Shown: positions 42,171 through 53,179 of the stretch, piece by piece | Numbering within the stretch: position 1 is the first letter of the stretch | Layout: each line of letters begins with the position of its first letter | NCBI GenBank assembly: GCA_922989275.2 | Contig: OV277864.1 | Coordinates: forward strand, 69,568,158 to 69,632,157 | Direction of reading: 5' to 3' | DNA length: 64,000 nt | Origin: Gari tellinella | Taxonomy: Eukaryota; Mollusca; Bivalvia; Cardiida; Psammobiidae | Made by a program: the position numbers and the translations under genes | Notes under the pieces: model-generated | What the model saw: the letters and a program-made list of their open reading frames with translations, nothing else | Told to the model about the DNA's origin: nothing | Database searches by the model: none

Positions 42171-43722
42171 CAGGGTTCACCCTGGCTTAAAATTTTCTTG
42201 CGCCAGCACTTGCGCCAAATGAAAAAAGTTTGCGCCAAAATAATATTTTTGGAGCCAAATTTTTCGCCATTTTTTTATGTATGTTATAGTAATACATGTG
42301 ATATTTTCTTGGACCCAAATAGGGAGATTTGGTAATTTTAATAGGGAGATTGGGGTGCCAAATAGTAATCAGTGAATAGATAAGTCTATAGACCACTAAG
42401 ACAGAGACAATTTTCACCCCGATATATACTTTTTATAATACTGACATGGGCCTATTATTCTAGCATCTAGGCTGAAAGTTAAGCAGAATACTCTTCATGA
42501 GCATTCTGCTTTAGTAAAAGTAAGCCTGCTTTAAGCTAGATCTAACAACTGCTAGGATGTAAGAACTATTTCTTATGGTTCTTATATATGATTCATTCAT
42601 GACTATAGTAAAGGTAAACTGGAACTAGATCTATATCTATTTTCTTGAGAGAATGAATGAAGTAGTTCAAATGGTCTAGATTTTTATCTATGGAGTAGAT
42701 CTAGAAAGAGTAAGCAACTTAACAATCTGTTATTCATTAAATTATGCAAACAGTATGGATCAAGATGAGACGCGCAACATCTTTTATAGATACAAACTGT
42801 TTGACACTGATATTTTCTGAAAAAAAAATGCACAAAAATTAACTCGGAGAATTGTTGCAGATGACAAAGGTTGCAGACGACAAATTCTTCAGACGATATT
42901 TACTAGCGCCATAAAGTGGGTGTGGTTTTAACAACGAAATAACGCGTCTTAATTTTCTATCGCGAAAACTGATTGCAACTCAATTTTACGAGCGTAATTG
43001 GTTGTAAAACATAACTTAATAATTATACATTTGCACAAATCGTATGTAACAAATAGAAGAATTTAGGTCCAAGGTTTAATTTTAATTGATTGTTAGAAAA
43101 CGGCGCTGGGGAATACTTTTTAGTTCTCGTAGCAAATGTTACGGCGCCCCGTCATTATGTAACGGTATCATTTTCAAAGTATTTTTCTGTTACGTGAATA
43201 TACAAAGTTTTTTGTGGTGGAAATCAATTCATGAATGATAAATTCTGATCAGCTCATATAAAATGTGTGTTTGTCCAGAACTTACGCATAATTATCTGAT
43301 TTTAATCCGACCCGTATCGGCGACATAGATCTTTATCCTTCGCATCACCGCTTCTAAAAATTGTTGTTGAAAAGGTCTCCGATTCGGGGCGAACCTGTCA
43401 ATCACTTTTTTTGATAACCAATTAGATCTACAACACATTAAAAGCAATCTCGGCGCGTGTGGTCAAACATTGTTTGGCAGCCTTCCATTACACATGCCGT
43501 TATCGACGATTGCGTAACGTGTAGCGTTTGGTGATAGGCTAAGCGTGTGTATGGATTAGCCGAACTCTGAAGCCAATACCAAGGTAATAAACTGTACTAT
43601 TATACGGCGACAATTCCGAAATTTCTCGGCGCCAGACACCTTTCGCCGATTCGAAATTTCTGTCGCCAGAATTATTTTTTTTGCGCAAATGGCGCCGTTG
43701 GCGATGCCCAGCGGGAACCCTG
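42171..43722. mobile_element. 1.55-kb TIR element, 5-bp TSD ATTAC
   Basis: CAGGGTTCACCCTGGC and GCCCAGCGGGAACCCTG are imperfect inverted ends. ATTAC at 42166-42170 is repeated at 43723-43727. Subterminal GCGCCA-type motifs recur (TTGCGCCAGCACTTGCGCC, TTTGCGCCAAAA, and GGCGCC near the right end). The interior holds a decayed family A/P1 copy (about 42440-42725) and a P3 scrap (42740-42812), plus a CpG-richer block at 42900-43560 with no long frame. hAT-like and non-autonomous. Confidence 0.8.
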
Positions 43723-43942
43723 ATTACAACACTTACAAGTGTCTTCTTAGTAGTACTTAGTGGCTGCTAATACTACTTAGGCACTTAGAAGTTTTTAGCG
43801 GTATTAAGTCAGTCAGACCATGTATATTCAGGCTTGATAGCATTAACTCCCGCAAGTCATACTTATCCATATTTCAAAGTCAACCCTTCCTCTGCCTTTA
43901 GCATACACTTTTTGAAAACAGTGTAGACTCTGATCATGTATG

Positions 43943-44008
43943 AAAACAGTGTACACACTGATCAGACAGCTCCTTCAGGAGCTGTCTGATCAGGGTATGC
44001 ACTGTTTT
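43943..44008. repeat. P2-type palindrome with GACAGCTCC stem
   Basis: AAAACAGTGTACACACTGATC then AGACAGCTCCTTCAGGAGC and CTGTCTGATCAGGGTATGC. Same stem variant as 17538-17604. It is followed by a 20-bp tandem duplication (TGATCTGGCATGAGTCTGCA, 44029-44070). Confidence 0.75.
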
Positions 44009-44755
44009 CTAGATTACATGATCTGGCATGAGTCTGCATGATCTGGCATGAGTCTGCATTCTTTCTTTGTAAAAGTTTTCTTATTTTAGTTAGCCAATGT
44101 AATAGTTCAGGTGATAGAATAGATTTTCGTAGTTGGCAGAGTTTAATAGATTCATGACTATTCAGTAGTAAAAGTGATTTATTAACATTTCATAAATGAG
44201 TCATGGTCACTATAATATTGTATTGATCAATGACTTTTGTAAATAGTTTGGAACCAGATCATGGAATGATTATGAGGTGCAAAGTAACTTTTAGTCTATA
44301 TCTCATCCCATTCATTCAGATTGGAACAGGCCACAGGGAAGAAAAAAATGTCACTTTTAGATAGAAAGAAGATAGAGTTTGTTCCTTCAATATTATTCTA
44401 TCCTGTGAACTACCAGTATATTTAAAAAAAAAAGTTATTTAGGGATCAGAGCTTTAAAATACTTGTAAGTTAAAAATCCAGCTTATTGTGAATGTGAGTT
44501 ATAAAAACAACCGTACCGCCATTACATTCTAAAAATAATAATTATGTGAAAATCATTAAGCTGGGCTGCGGGGCCTGTCTGTATCTTCCAGAAGATTTAA
44601 GAGATATTATTGTATTTCTAGGCCACCTATTGACTTGAATGTAATATTGAATGCAGCCTTAGGCCGGTGTCTGACACAGATTTAATACTGGTCAATCCTT
44701 GTACTGTAACACTTGCGTTAAGCAGCCAATCTTAGAAAACAGAGATCTGTTAATG

Positions 44756-44849
44756 ACAGGTGGCAGCTTAGTGCAAGACAAAAACAAAGCAGAAAGCTCC
44801 AAAAGGAGCTTTCTGCTTTATTTTTGTTCTGCATTAAGCTGCCACCTGT
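44756..44849. repeat. P5 palindrome, complete outer arms
   Basis: ACAGGTGGCAGCTTA...TAAGCTGCCACCTGT with inner AAAGCAGAAAGCTCC and tip AAAA. The outer arms match the 27638-27731 palindrome, though no mariner ends are seen here. Confidence 0.8.
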
Positions 44850-44984
44850 ATTAAGGACTTCTATTTCAGATATTTTGAGTGTCTGTTCAGTGTTCACCAG
44901 TTTTGATTGTATGTACATGTAGTTATAAATCTTTTCATAACGTCTAGAATTATAATCATCTGGGGGTACGAACTGAATTGTGAG

Positions 44985-45228
44985 ATAATCCATTACCCTA
45001 TAGTCTCTCCTTGTTTCTAGTTTTGAAGATTATAGGTGACCACTTAAAGCAGGTTGAAAGTAAAGCAGAATGTGCCTTAAGGCACATTCTGCTTTACTTT
45101 CAGCCTGCTTTAAGCTTCCATCTGCTAGGATATAGAAAACTATTTAATGTGTTCCATATTCATGACTGTATAAAGTGGAAGTCTTTTCTTCAGTGTAGGA
45201 ATAATAAAAGGTGTATTTATCTTTTATG
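44985..45228. mobile_element. Family A MITE, outer TTAA lost
   Basis: AATCCATTACCCTATAGTC through P1 (GTGCCTTAAGGCAC) to GGTGTATTTATC. The usual GGGGTAATGGGTTAA end is missing. Confidence 0.7.
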
Positions 45229-45229
45229 G

Positions 45230-46000
45230 AGACATTCTGGTATTTTCGGGCCAGATCTGGACCGAAGCTGTTTGACATTAAGGTCCAAAATTAATTTCTG
45301 GAAACCTTAGGTGGAAAACAGTTATACTGTTTTGAGTATACATGTTACATTGACATTGATTATACAATGAAGATGACTGACAAAATAATAACTCTTAATT
45401 AGTACAGGAAAATCACTAGGCAAATAGAGTGAGAGACTGAGTGGGTGAACTGTTTGATGTTTGCACATGTATGCTGAATGATTCATTGGTACTTTGACAT
45501 GCAAAAACATGCATACATGCATGGGCGGACCAGGCAGGGACACAGCTGTCACCCAGGTCATCCTGGTACAAAATAATTTGTGCAGAAAGATTTATTGTGA
45601 TGTGGTTACAGTGACAATCTACATTGTCATTGAAAGAAACAGACTTGTAACATTTGCTGAGGATCAAACGTGTAAGAAACAGCTATGTTCCTCAGAAATA
45701 TAAATATTGTGCTTTCAGATTGTTCTTGGTCAGTCTTACTCACAGTAATTGACTTAATACTTAAAACTTCCAACACAACAGTTTCATATTTCCTATATAT
45801 TCTGTTGATAAAAAGCATGTGGAAACTATCATTCAAAGTCGTAAATTTTCATACTTGTCACAATGTGATTTATTTCTGAACAGGATATACGTGTAGATAT
45901 ATGCTTGTCTAAAACAACGATTTTAGGGGTTCATTTAATTAAGCTCTATTGAATTGTTGTGGATCAAAGGCTTATGATGTGTATATATATACCGGGTATG
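45230..46000. other. No gene or element recognised
   Basis: Several frames of 60-83 codons overlap on both strands between 45322 and 45879, but none shows a motif or a preferred strand. The sequence is non-repetitive within the window. Confidence 0.35.
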
Positions 46001-46003
46001 CAT

Positions 46004-46236
46004 CATTTACAAACTGTGTATCTGTGTAGAGTACTGTACACTAAGTCTTGTCCTATGTAGGCTGTACTCTAGATCAAAGGGCTCCTAGGCCCATCATATC
46101 AGAGTCTGCACTGTTTGTCATATTATAATAAAACTATATTGGCAAAAAAAAACAACAACCCTAAATAGCAAAAAATAGACTAAACTAAATTGGAAACTGG
46201 AATTGTCAATTTTAAGTTTCAAAGATGAATGAATTA
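46004..46236. mobile_element. Family B relic
   Basis: CATTTACAAACTGTGTATC, GGCTCCTAGGCCC and the right end AGTTTCAAAGATGAATGAATTAA remain. The P2 arms are strongly decayed. Confidence 0.5.
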
Positions 46237-46584
46237 AATAACACGTACTGAAATCTTTTGTCGTTTGAAGGAAATGTTAAATGAGAGGCATTTCAGATCA
46301 TTTGTAAGGCAGCTAGGATACGTTATCAGATGCATGTTCACTTTGCATGCCATCTTTATGTATAATTAGTGTTTTGAGTCTCAAGATAAGAGAGAATTTC
46401 CAAATTCGCCCCTGAATCAGCTGGATATGACCTTGATGTTAACTTTAAACAACTTTTAATTGCTTCTCATATGGGAGCACCATTTCATGTCTTAACTTTA
46501 TTCTCATAGAGAGTTAAACTGAAAGCAGACTGAAAGTAAAGCAAAAATATCCATAAAGGAACATTTTTGCTTCACTTTCAGCAT

Positions 46585-46975
46585 GTTCAACCTATTACCC
46601 CATTGCCTGTTTAGTTTTGAAGACAAGTGACCACTTAAAGCAGGTTGAAAGTAAAGCAGAATGTGTCTTAACTCTTTCCTCCCTGAAACTTTAAATAGAC
46701 AATTCCTGTTTCGATTTTAGTCTAGCCCATTTCTGACTTTTAAGGGTAGTTTTTGTCAATGTTTGGCATGATGACAAACAGTGAAGACCCTGATCAGAGG
46801 GCTCCTTCTGGAGCCCTTTGATCTGGGTATTCACTGTTTGCACAGGACAAGTATACTTTTCACATGTTCACTTTTTGAAAAGGACGCCAATATGCGGGAC
46901 TAGGGTTCAAAGGGTTAAGGCGCATTCTGCTTTACTTTCAGCCTGCTTTAAGCTACAATATATGCCAGTATGTAG
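46585..46975. mobile_element. Family A MITE split at the P1 tip by family B
   Basis: Left: CCTATTACCCCATTGCCTG to AAAGCAGAATGTGTC. Right: GGCGCATTCTGCTTTACTTTC to CTTTAAGCTAC. The two halves are the two arms of one P1 hairpin. Confidence 0.85.
46668..46918. mobile_element. Family B MITE inserted in the central TTAA of P1
   Basis: TTAACTCTTTCCTCCCTGAAA to GGGTTCAAAGGGTTAA. The P2 tip is GGCTCCTTCTGGAGCC. Without the insert the host reads GTCTTAAGGCGC, the normal P1 tip. The frame at 46818-47123 is a shadow. Confidence 0.9.
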
Positions 46976-47235
46976 AATTATATCAAGCTCTCTGCAGTCG
47001 CTGGTCAGCCTGGTGACTACTTATTCCAGGGAGACACTATATGGAGGCCTGCATATATGGTGTCATCATGCATTATGGTCTCACTCGTTTCAGAGACTGA
47101 TATTAATATTGTGTGTAAGTTAGACTTTATATTCAACGTTTTTGCAACAGTAATTGTAAAGTTATATAAGTCATGTCACTGCAAGACTTGTCTCTCACCA
47201 TTCAGTTGAACTAACTCTGTAAGTATTCTTCCAAC

Positions 47236-47490
47236 TTAACCCATTACCCCATAAATACGCATTTTTACGCCTTTAATTAATTCCTCTACTAAATAGTTCC
47301 AATTTATACTGTCAAAAATAAAAATCATAAGAAATATTTTCCATATTCTAGCAGATAATAGCTTAAAGCTGGCTGAAAGTAAAGCAGAATGTGCCTTAAG
47401 GCGCATTCTGCTTTACTTTCAACCTGCTTTAAGTGGTCACATATCTTTAAAACCTTAAAACTAGAAACTGGCTATGGGGTAATGGGTTAA
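47236..47490. mobile_element. Family A MITE, complete
   Basis: TTAACCCATTACCCCATAAA to TATGGGGTAATGGGTTAA with P1 GTGCCTTAAGGCGC. A small duplication (AAAACCTTAAAACTAG) lies near the right end. Confidence 0.9.
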
Positions 47491-47713
47491 CTGTATCTAC
47501 TCTTCTTCCTCTAATAGCATATTTTGAGGCTTCAGGAGCTGTCTGCTTATAAATAGGATTTGTATGACATGACTCCACACTCTTTCCTGGGGAACATTTT
47601 CCATATTTTGTAGCCTATCTAATATTTTAGACCATACATTTTCATAGTGGGCAGAGTGTGATACTGGTTTATGAATATTTGACAGGATAAGATTAAAGTT
47701 GAAGTAATAACTA

Positions 47714-48082
47714 CAGTGTTCCCTCTCTACAACGACATCCAATGGGAGACGCATATTGTGTGTGTTGTTCGGAGGGAGTTGTTATAGAGAGGGACAATTA
47801 AGACTTGGCTTACATTTGCAAACAGCTTGAATCCAGATCAGACGCCGCGTAACGCGGCATCTGATCAGGATTCAAGCTGTTTGTCACTGGTCAATATATG
47901 TATTCTATCAAAATCTTCACTTATATGTAACTGTGAGAGAAAACAGCAAACGACAATCTTAAGCAGCTGATATTGCAGCAGTAAAAGAGTTAGACTTAAT
48001 TATCCCGTTTAGGGAATTACGGCGAGTGTCGTTGTAAGGAGGGAGTCGTTGTTGGGAGGGCCGTTGTAGAGAGGGAGCGCTG
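47714..48082. mobile_element. M1 mariner-like MITE with P3 core
   Basis: CAGTGTTCCCTCTCTACAACG to TAGAGAGGGAGCGCTG with TA on both sides. The P3 core is 47817-47884 with stem GACGCCGCG/CGCGGCATC, one pair changed on one arm only. Confidence 0.9.
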
Positions 48083-48476
48083 TAATACAGTATTGGTTCA
48101 GTAGCATTTGTAAGGTGCACATTTTGGAACTCTTCCAAGTGGAGTACACATATTAATTCTTTTAATGGCTGAATTTATAACATAATACAATGTACATGCC
48201 ATCTGCTTCCAAGTTCATTCAATGCCTGCTGAAATTCTGAAATAAATTTAATTGTCCCAGAAGTATGTCATGGATGACAAACACTTTGAATTTGTTTAAA
48301 GGAGCTTTAATTCACTATTGAAGACTGATGTTCACTTAACTCGTTACTCCATAGACCAAAAATGCATAATTTTACGCATTCGATTCATTACTCCATAGAA
48401 GAGAAGTTCAAATTTACACAGTCTTGTATGTGCAACATAAGAACTATTTCCTATGACCTGGCTGATGGTAGCTTAA

Positions 48477-49014
48477 AGGGACTCACAACCGGATGGTGTA
48501 CTTGTCAAAATAAAATAAAATACTCAAATAAAAGCAAATTTGTGGCATTATTTGGCTTCTGTTATTAAAAAAATATGATCAGTCCAAAAAAAGTCTCAAG
48601 AATCGTCACCGAATCTTAGATTTTTAGATATTTTCCATCGTTTTTCTATACCGACTAGTAGACGGTATAGTTGTTGTTGTTGCTTCTCTACACGGGCTCA
48701 GACATAAACAGGAGCCGAATTACGAAGTTGTATGCACTTTTGATCGCTACACATTGAAATACGTTAAATCGATCCGAGATAAACGGATAGTTCCGTGGTC
48801 CATTGGTCTAAGCGGTTTCTCCTATTTTGCCTTCTGTCCGCCAATGCCGGGCCCCGGGTTCGAATCCCACCAGAGACCAATAGTTTTTTTTATTGAAATA
48901 CATTTTTTTTAAACAGAATTTCTTATCCTAAACTAATTCTTTACCATTTATATAAGCGTTTGACACATATTTACAAATTACTATTTTTAATGCACCATCT
49001 GGTTGCGAGTCGCT
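48477..49014 (+). mobile_element. T element copy 3, inserted at the left TTAA of P1
   Basis: AGGGACTCACAACCGG to CTGGTTGCGAGTCGCT, flanked by TTAA (48473-48476, 49015-49018). The host empty site GGTAGCTTAAAGCAGG is known from dozens of copies here. The shell matches copies 1 and 2, but the tRNA-like unit differs. Confidence 0.92.
48790..48879 (+). tRNA. Different tRNA-like unit inside T element copy 3
   Basis: TGGTCCATTGGTCTAAGCGG fits an A box/D arm, GGTTCGAATCC (48857-48867) is the B box, and a T run (48884-48891) could terminate transcription. The middle (CTCCTATTTTGCCTTCTGTCC) does not resemble that of copies 1 and 2. Stems outside the T arm pair poorly. Confidence 0.45.
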
Positions 49015-49479
49015 TTAAAGCAGGTTGAAACAAATTAAATTAAAGTAGATGCTTAAATCCCAAATTTTGATGCAGCTTAGAAAATATAATTTGTTTCTGG
49101 GTTATGTACTCTGCATTTAATTTGTATGGAAGGCAAACCTCAATGTGTCCTTGGCATTTCATTTGTGAAACAACATCAAGGATATTTGGCTAGACCTATA
49201 ATAGCTAAACTGCTAAATACCAGTTTGGTTGGATTAAAAACAAAAAAGTACATGGTATTTTGGACAACTTCCAATTTAGAGCTTTGTTATGTTTATTTAC
49301 GATGTTAGTGGAGCATAGCGAAATATCTGTACAATGTGGTAGTGCGTACATATGGCAATGTGTCATTTACCGGTATGTTTAAATACCAACCCCCTTTGTC
49401 TTAATAATTAGACCTTGAGCAGGTAAACAGTAAATGGCATAGATATTTGACCTCTTTGGGAAAGTATTGGTGACGACTT

Positions 49480-49543
49480 TTGCAAGCAGTTTGGATCCAG
49501 ATCAGGCCCCACAAATGTGGGACCTGATCATGATCCAAACAGT
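49480..49543. repeat. P3-type core with GGCCCCAC stem
   Basis: GCAAGCAGTTTGGATCCAGAT and CATGATCCAAACAGT arms with stem CAGGCCCCAC/ GTGGGACCTG. The outer arm is P3 but the inner stem is new. Confidence 0.65.
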
Positions 49544-49847
49544 GAGTCAGTCATATTTTTTTCTGTATACTGGCGTGCTATATGGAAGTGCAAGCCAGTG
49601 TCAGAACTGGATGACATTTGGAGAACAACACAATGATTCAGTGCTGAAAGAGTTCAAACGGTTTAGTTTCGATTTCTGCAGCAGCTTGTGCCTGGCTCTG
49701 TAACAAGATGTTCAGTACGCTTGTCATGGTTTATAAATAGTGATTTCCATTTGCAAACAGTTTTGATCCAATAATTAAGCGTCTGATTCATAGATGCTCC
49801 AGGTAGATGGAAAAACTCAGTCTTTGCACTCCACTAAACCTAATGTC

Positions 49848-50045
49848 TTTTAACCAAATTATAACCCCCAGTGACAAGTATACCTGTCATTTTCAAACAA
49901 TGTTACTTTGTACATGTGAAGAGTATACTTGTCCTATGCAAACAGGGTGGACCCTAATCCGAGTTAATCTACGGGCTCTTATAGGAGCGATCTGGTCAGG
50001 TTCTGCACTGTTTAATATTTTTGCAATAAATTTAAAAAAAACATC
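49848..50045. mobile_element. Family B relic
   Basis: TTAACCAAATTATAACCCCCA, CCTATGCAAACAGGGTGGACC and CTTATAGGAGC are decayed B landmarks. The frame 49807-50058 is spurious. Confidence 0.5.
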
Positions 50046-50116
50046 ACTATATACGTAAACAAATGAAGAAATCCTGTGGAAAGGGTGAAGACTATAATTA
50101 TAAATGTATTTATAAG

Positions 50117-50182
50117 AAAACAGTGCAGACCCTGATCAGACAGCTCCTTCAGGAGCTGTCTGATCTGGGTCTACACTGTTTT
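50117..50182. repeat. P2-type palindrome, GACAGCTCC stem, perfect tip
   Basis: GAAAACAGTGCAGACCCTGA, CAGACAGCTCCTTCAGGAG, then CTGTCTGATCTGGGTCTACA. The third and best-preserved copy of this stem variant. Confidence 0.8.
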
Positions 50183-50593
50183 CAAAAAGCATCATAATTA
50201 TTATAATGAATATTATTATTATGAATATTAGCAGGAGAAGGGTTAAAAGAACTTATGAAACATCCAAGGTAACGTGACATGTCTGAACTGTTAGGTGAAC
50301 GTGTTTCTCTCACTAGATTACGTGTTTCTCTCACTAAATTACGGCTCAAACAGCAGGCAGTATACCACAGCATTCCTCGTAGATACTGAAGCTAGTACAT
50401 TCCAGAGATGTTTCGTTACATTGCTTGCGAAAAAATTACTTTTCATGGATTCATGGGTTTGGATGTAGACTGTATGTCATGCACATATAATGCTATGATA
50501 TAGTGTACCCCAGCACAACAGATGGTACTTAAAATACACTTAACCTATTTTAACCCTGTCACTCTTAGATTGTTTTAGGTGTTAAAGGTAGGT

Positions 50594-50677
50594 GGATGCT
50601 TAAAACAGGCTGAAAGTTAAAGCAGAAATCTCCCTATGGGAGATTTCTGCTCTAACTTTCAGCCTGCCTTAAGCAGC
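50594..50677. repeat. P1 variant with ATCTCC tip
   Basis: TTAAAACAGGCTGAAAGTTA, GCAGAAATCTCCCTATGGGAG and CAGCCTGCCTTAAGC. The outer arm is P1 and the inner stem AAATCTCC/GGAGATTT is new and fully paired. Confidence 0.75.
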
Positions 50678-50985
50678 TTCTTGTCCGGATGTTTGAAAAG
50701 TTAACTTTGGTTCAATTATCAGCTATAAAAAGTATAAGTAACATGAAAAAGCGTTTCTTCAGAAATCGGTCAAAGTCAGTGTGAAAAGGCTTTTTTAATG
50801 GTAGATAAGTTTTCGCCTGAATATTAAGTTATTAACCCTTCTCAAACAGTGCAAGACCCTGAATAACTGATCAGAGGGCCCCTAAAGGAGCCCTCAGGCT
50901 CTGATCATTGTTTACACTGTTTACAAAGATGGATAGATATATCCAGTAGTGTAAGAGCTGATCAAAATTTGAAATAATTAGATTT

Positions 50986-51184
50986 CAGGGCTCTAGATAA
51001 GGGTAGAATTTCAAAAACTAAAACTAAAATCTTTTTTCCTGCATTAAACCCTATGGTGTCACTACTCATTAGAATTGTCTCTTGGAGACAATTCTAATGA
51101 GTAGTAACACCGTAGGATTTGATACTGAAATGAGTGAGAAAATGTTGGATTTGTTTGGTTTACTCCCTTGTATCTGGAGCCTTG
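50986..51184. mobile_element. H5 element
   Basis: CAGGGCTCTAGATAAGGGTAG to TATCTGGAGCCTTG. The core is TTAGAATTGTCTCTTGGAGA/ CAATTCTAATGA, where GAATCG has become GAATTG and the partner CGATTC has become CAATTC. No clean TSD. Confidence 0.8.
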
Positions 51185-51401
51185 ATAATTTGTTGTGGAT
51201 AATATCGTGACAGTGAAAAGGTTTAATAAGATAGCCTCCATGGTGTGCCACAGTAGTATAAGATCTTTATGCAAAGTCATTGAAATATTGTAGAGATGAG
51301 CTGGGTGAGTGATTTTGAGTCTGATTGACATTTAACTATTATGCCTGTATTGAGTAACCTGTCGCTATATAATTATTCATCCTTTACTCCATAAATATGC
51401 A

Positions 51402-51740
51402 CTTGCAGACATGGTTCAATGGTAACTCTCTCGACTACCATACCCGGGGTCGTGAGTTCGCTCCCTCATCGGACCAAGTCCTTCGGATGTGGCTTTATAA
51501 ACTGAGGTCTATCAGTGCTTTACACTTGGCACCCAGAAGAACTAGAGAACTCTGTCAAAAATAGGAGTAGGGCATCACACTCGGATTTTCTGTATCTGCT
51601 CCCCTCTCTCTGGGGCATCCAATTAGCCCAATGATGACAGAAACGGACTTCAACATACATACCAATAGTTTAACCAAACCATAAATAAACAGTACCGACT
51701 CTGGCCCCAAGCAAAGGCTCAAATCTGACCAATCAAATAC
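51402..51740 (+). repeat. tRNA-derived SINE-like copy
   Basis: TGGTTCAATGGTAACTCTCTCG is an A-box-like start and GAGTTCGCTCC a near B box. A non-tRNA body follows, including GGACCAAGTCCTTCGGATG, CTCCCCTCTCTCTGGGGC and AATTAGCCCAATGATGACAG. The 3' end is not sharply defined. Confidence 0.6.
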
Positions 51741-51774
51741 TTGAGAACGATCTCAGACTCGGCTCAAAAGCTTC

Positions 51775-52025
51775 TTAACTCTTTCCTCCCTAAAACTTCA
51801 AATGGACAATTCCATTTTCCATCTTAGTCTAGTCCATTTCTGACTTTAAAGGGTTGTTTTTGTCAATATTTGGCATTGTGACAAACAGTAAAGACCCTGA
51901 TCAGAGGGCTCCTTTCGGAGCCCTCTGATCTGGGTCTTCACTGTTTGCATAGGACATGTGTACTTTTCACATGTACACTGTTTGAAAAGCACGCCTATAT
52001 GCGGGACTAGGGTTCAAAGAGTTAA
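51775..52025. mobile_element. Family B MITE with P2 core, complete
   Basis: TTAACTCTTTCCTCCCTAAAA to ACTAGGGTTCAAAGAGTTAA. The P2 tip is GGCTCCTTTCGGAGCC. Both ends and the core are intact. Confidence 0.9.
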
Positions 52026-52914
52026 ACTTGGGCCCTGATCAGATGATTCAAGCTTTGAAAGGGTTAATGGTACAATACTCAGCATTGCAGCCATCGTTTT
52101 CTCGAGAGACTAATGTACTTTAGACCGTTTTAGCTTTGTATTGTGAAGGCTAAAAGATGCAGCTGCTTGTAATGGAGTGTACATGAGCAATGTCTGGTTT
52201 TGGTCTGGCTCATTATGTGCAAATTATTGCTACATTATGGAATATGGATCCCACTACCCAGTCATAAACAGAAAACTGTAAAAGTTGCTGGATTATAGAT
52301 ATGTTAAGTTGTTAACTCTATTTCACCTTGACCTTGGCCTAATTTGTACTTAGCCTCAAGCATGCCACCGGGGGCATACAGTATGCATTTATTGAAGTAG
52401 CACCAGTTGTCTTGTTTTGAGCTTTTATTTAGTTATCAAAGATTTCTTTCATTCTTCTACTCTCTCCTATTAAAGAGATATTTGTAAACCTTTCCTGCAT
52501 TCCAGCAGTAGACGGCTGAAAGCAGATTGAAAGTAAAGCAATAAAACCTAATTATGGAGATTGTTGCTGCTGTTCTCTCTGTCTAATTTTATAATCCACT
52601 TGTCTGAAACACAGAAAACAGTTTTGCTGTAATTAGTCTACTTATATGATTGTGTAACTAGCAGGTTAAAGGATAAACTTGTTTTCCAGGAGATTTCATG
52701 CTGAAATTGGGTTGGAAAATTGGATTTCTGGTTTCAAATTATATTCGACATTTAGTTAAATAAATTCTGTGGACGTAAATGGCTCTCAGTATTTAATGGC
52801 CAATATAATGACAAGCCTCTGAAAGACATGACTGCTGTCACAGAATTGTATAACAGTGAACAGTGACATCCTTGAAGTTGAGCAACCATTCAGGTCTTTG
52901 ATACAGGTGGTTTG

Positions 52915-53171
52915 TTAACCCATTACCCCATAAATACTCCTTTTATGCCTCCAATTTATTCCTCCACTGAACAATATAGTTCCAATTTATACAGTCATTA
53001 ATAAGTTTCATAAGAAATATTTTCTATATTCTAGCAGATGGAAGCTTAACGCAGGCTGAAAGTAAAGCAGAATGTGCCTTAAGGCACATTCTGCTTTACT
53101 TTCAACCTGCTTTAAGTGGTCACATATCTTCAAAACTACATGTAGAAACAGGCTATGGGGTAATGGGTTAA
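52915..53171. mobile_element. Family A MITE, complete
   Basis: TTAACCCATTACCCCATAAA to TATGGGGTAATGGGTTAA with P1 GTGCCTTAAGGCAC. Confidence 0.92.
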
Positions 53172-53179
53172 CCCTTTAT

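Larger units (their letters stand above)
48336..49035. mobile_element. Family A relic hosting T element copy 3
   Basis: The left arm TTAACTCGTTACTCCATAGAC to GCTGATGGTAGC leads to TTAA. After the T element the P1 core resumes as TTAAAGCAGGTTGAAA and then breaks off. Confidence 0.8.

Noticed and set aside
45010..45310. Peptides with LKQVESKAECALRHILLYFQPALS as a conserved protein family
   Set aside because: This string recurs in many frames because it is the translation of the P1 core (AAAGCAGGTTGAAAGTAAAGC). It is a MITE signature.
46818..47123. 101-codon frame as a gene
   Set aside because: Its first half is family B and P1 sequence, and the remainder has no recognisable domain.
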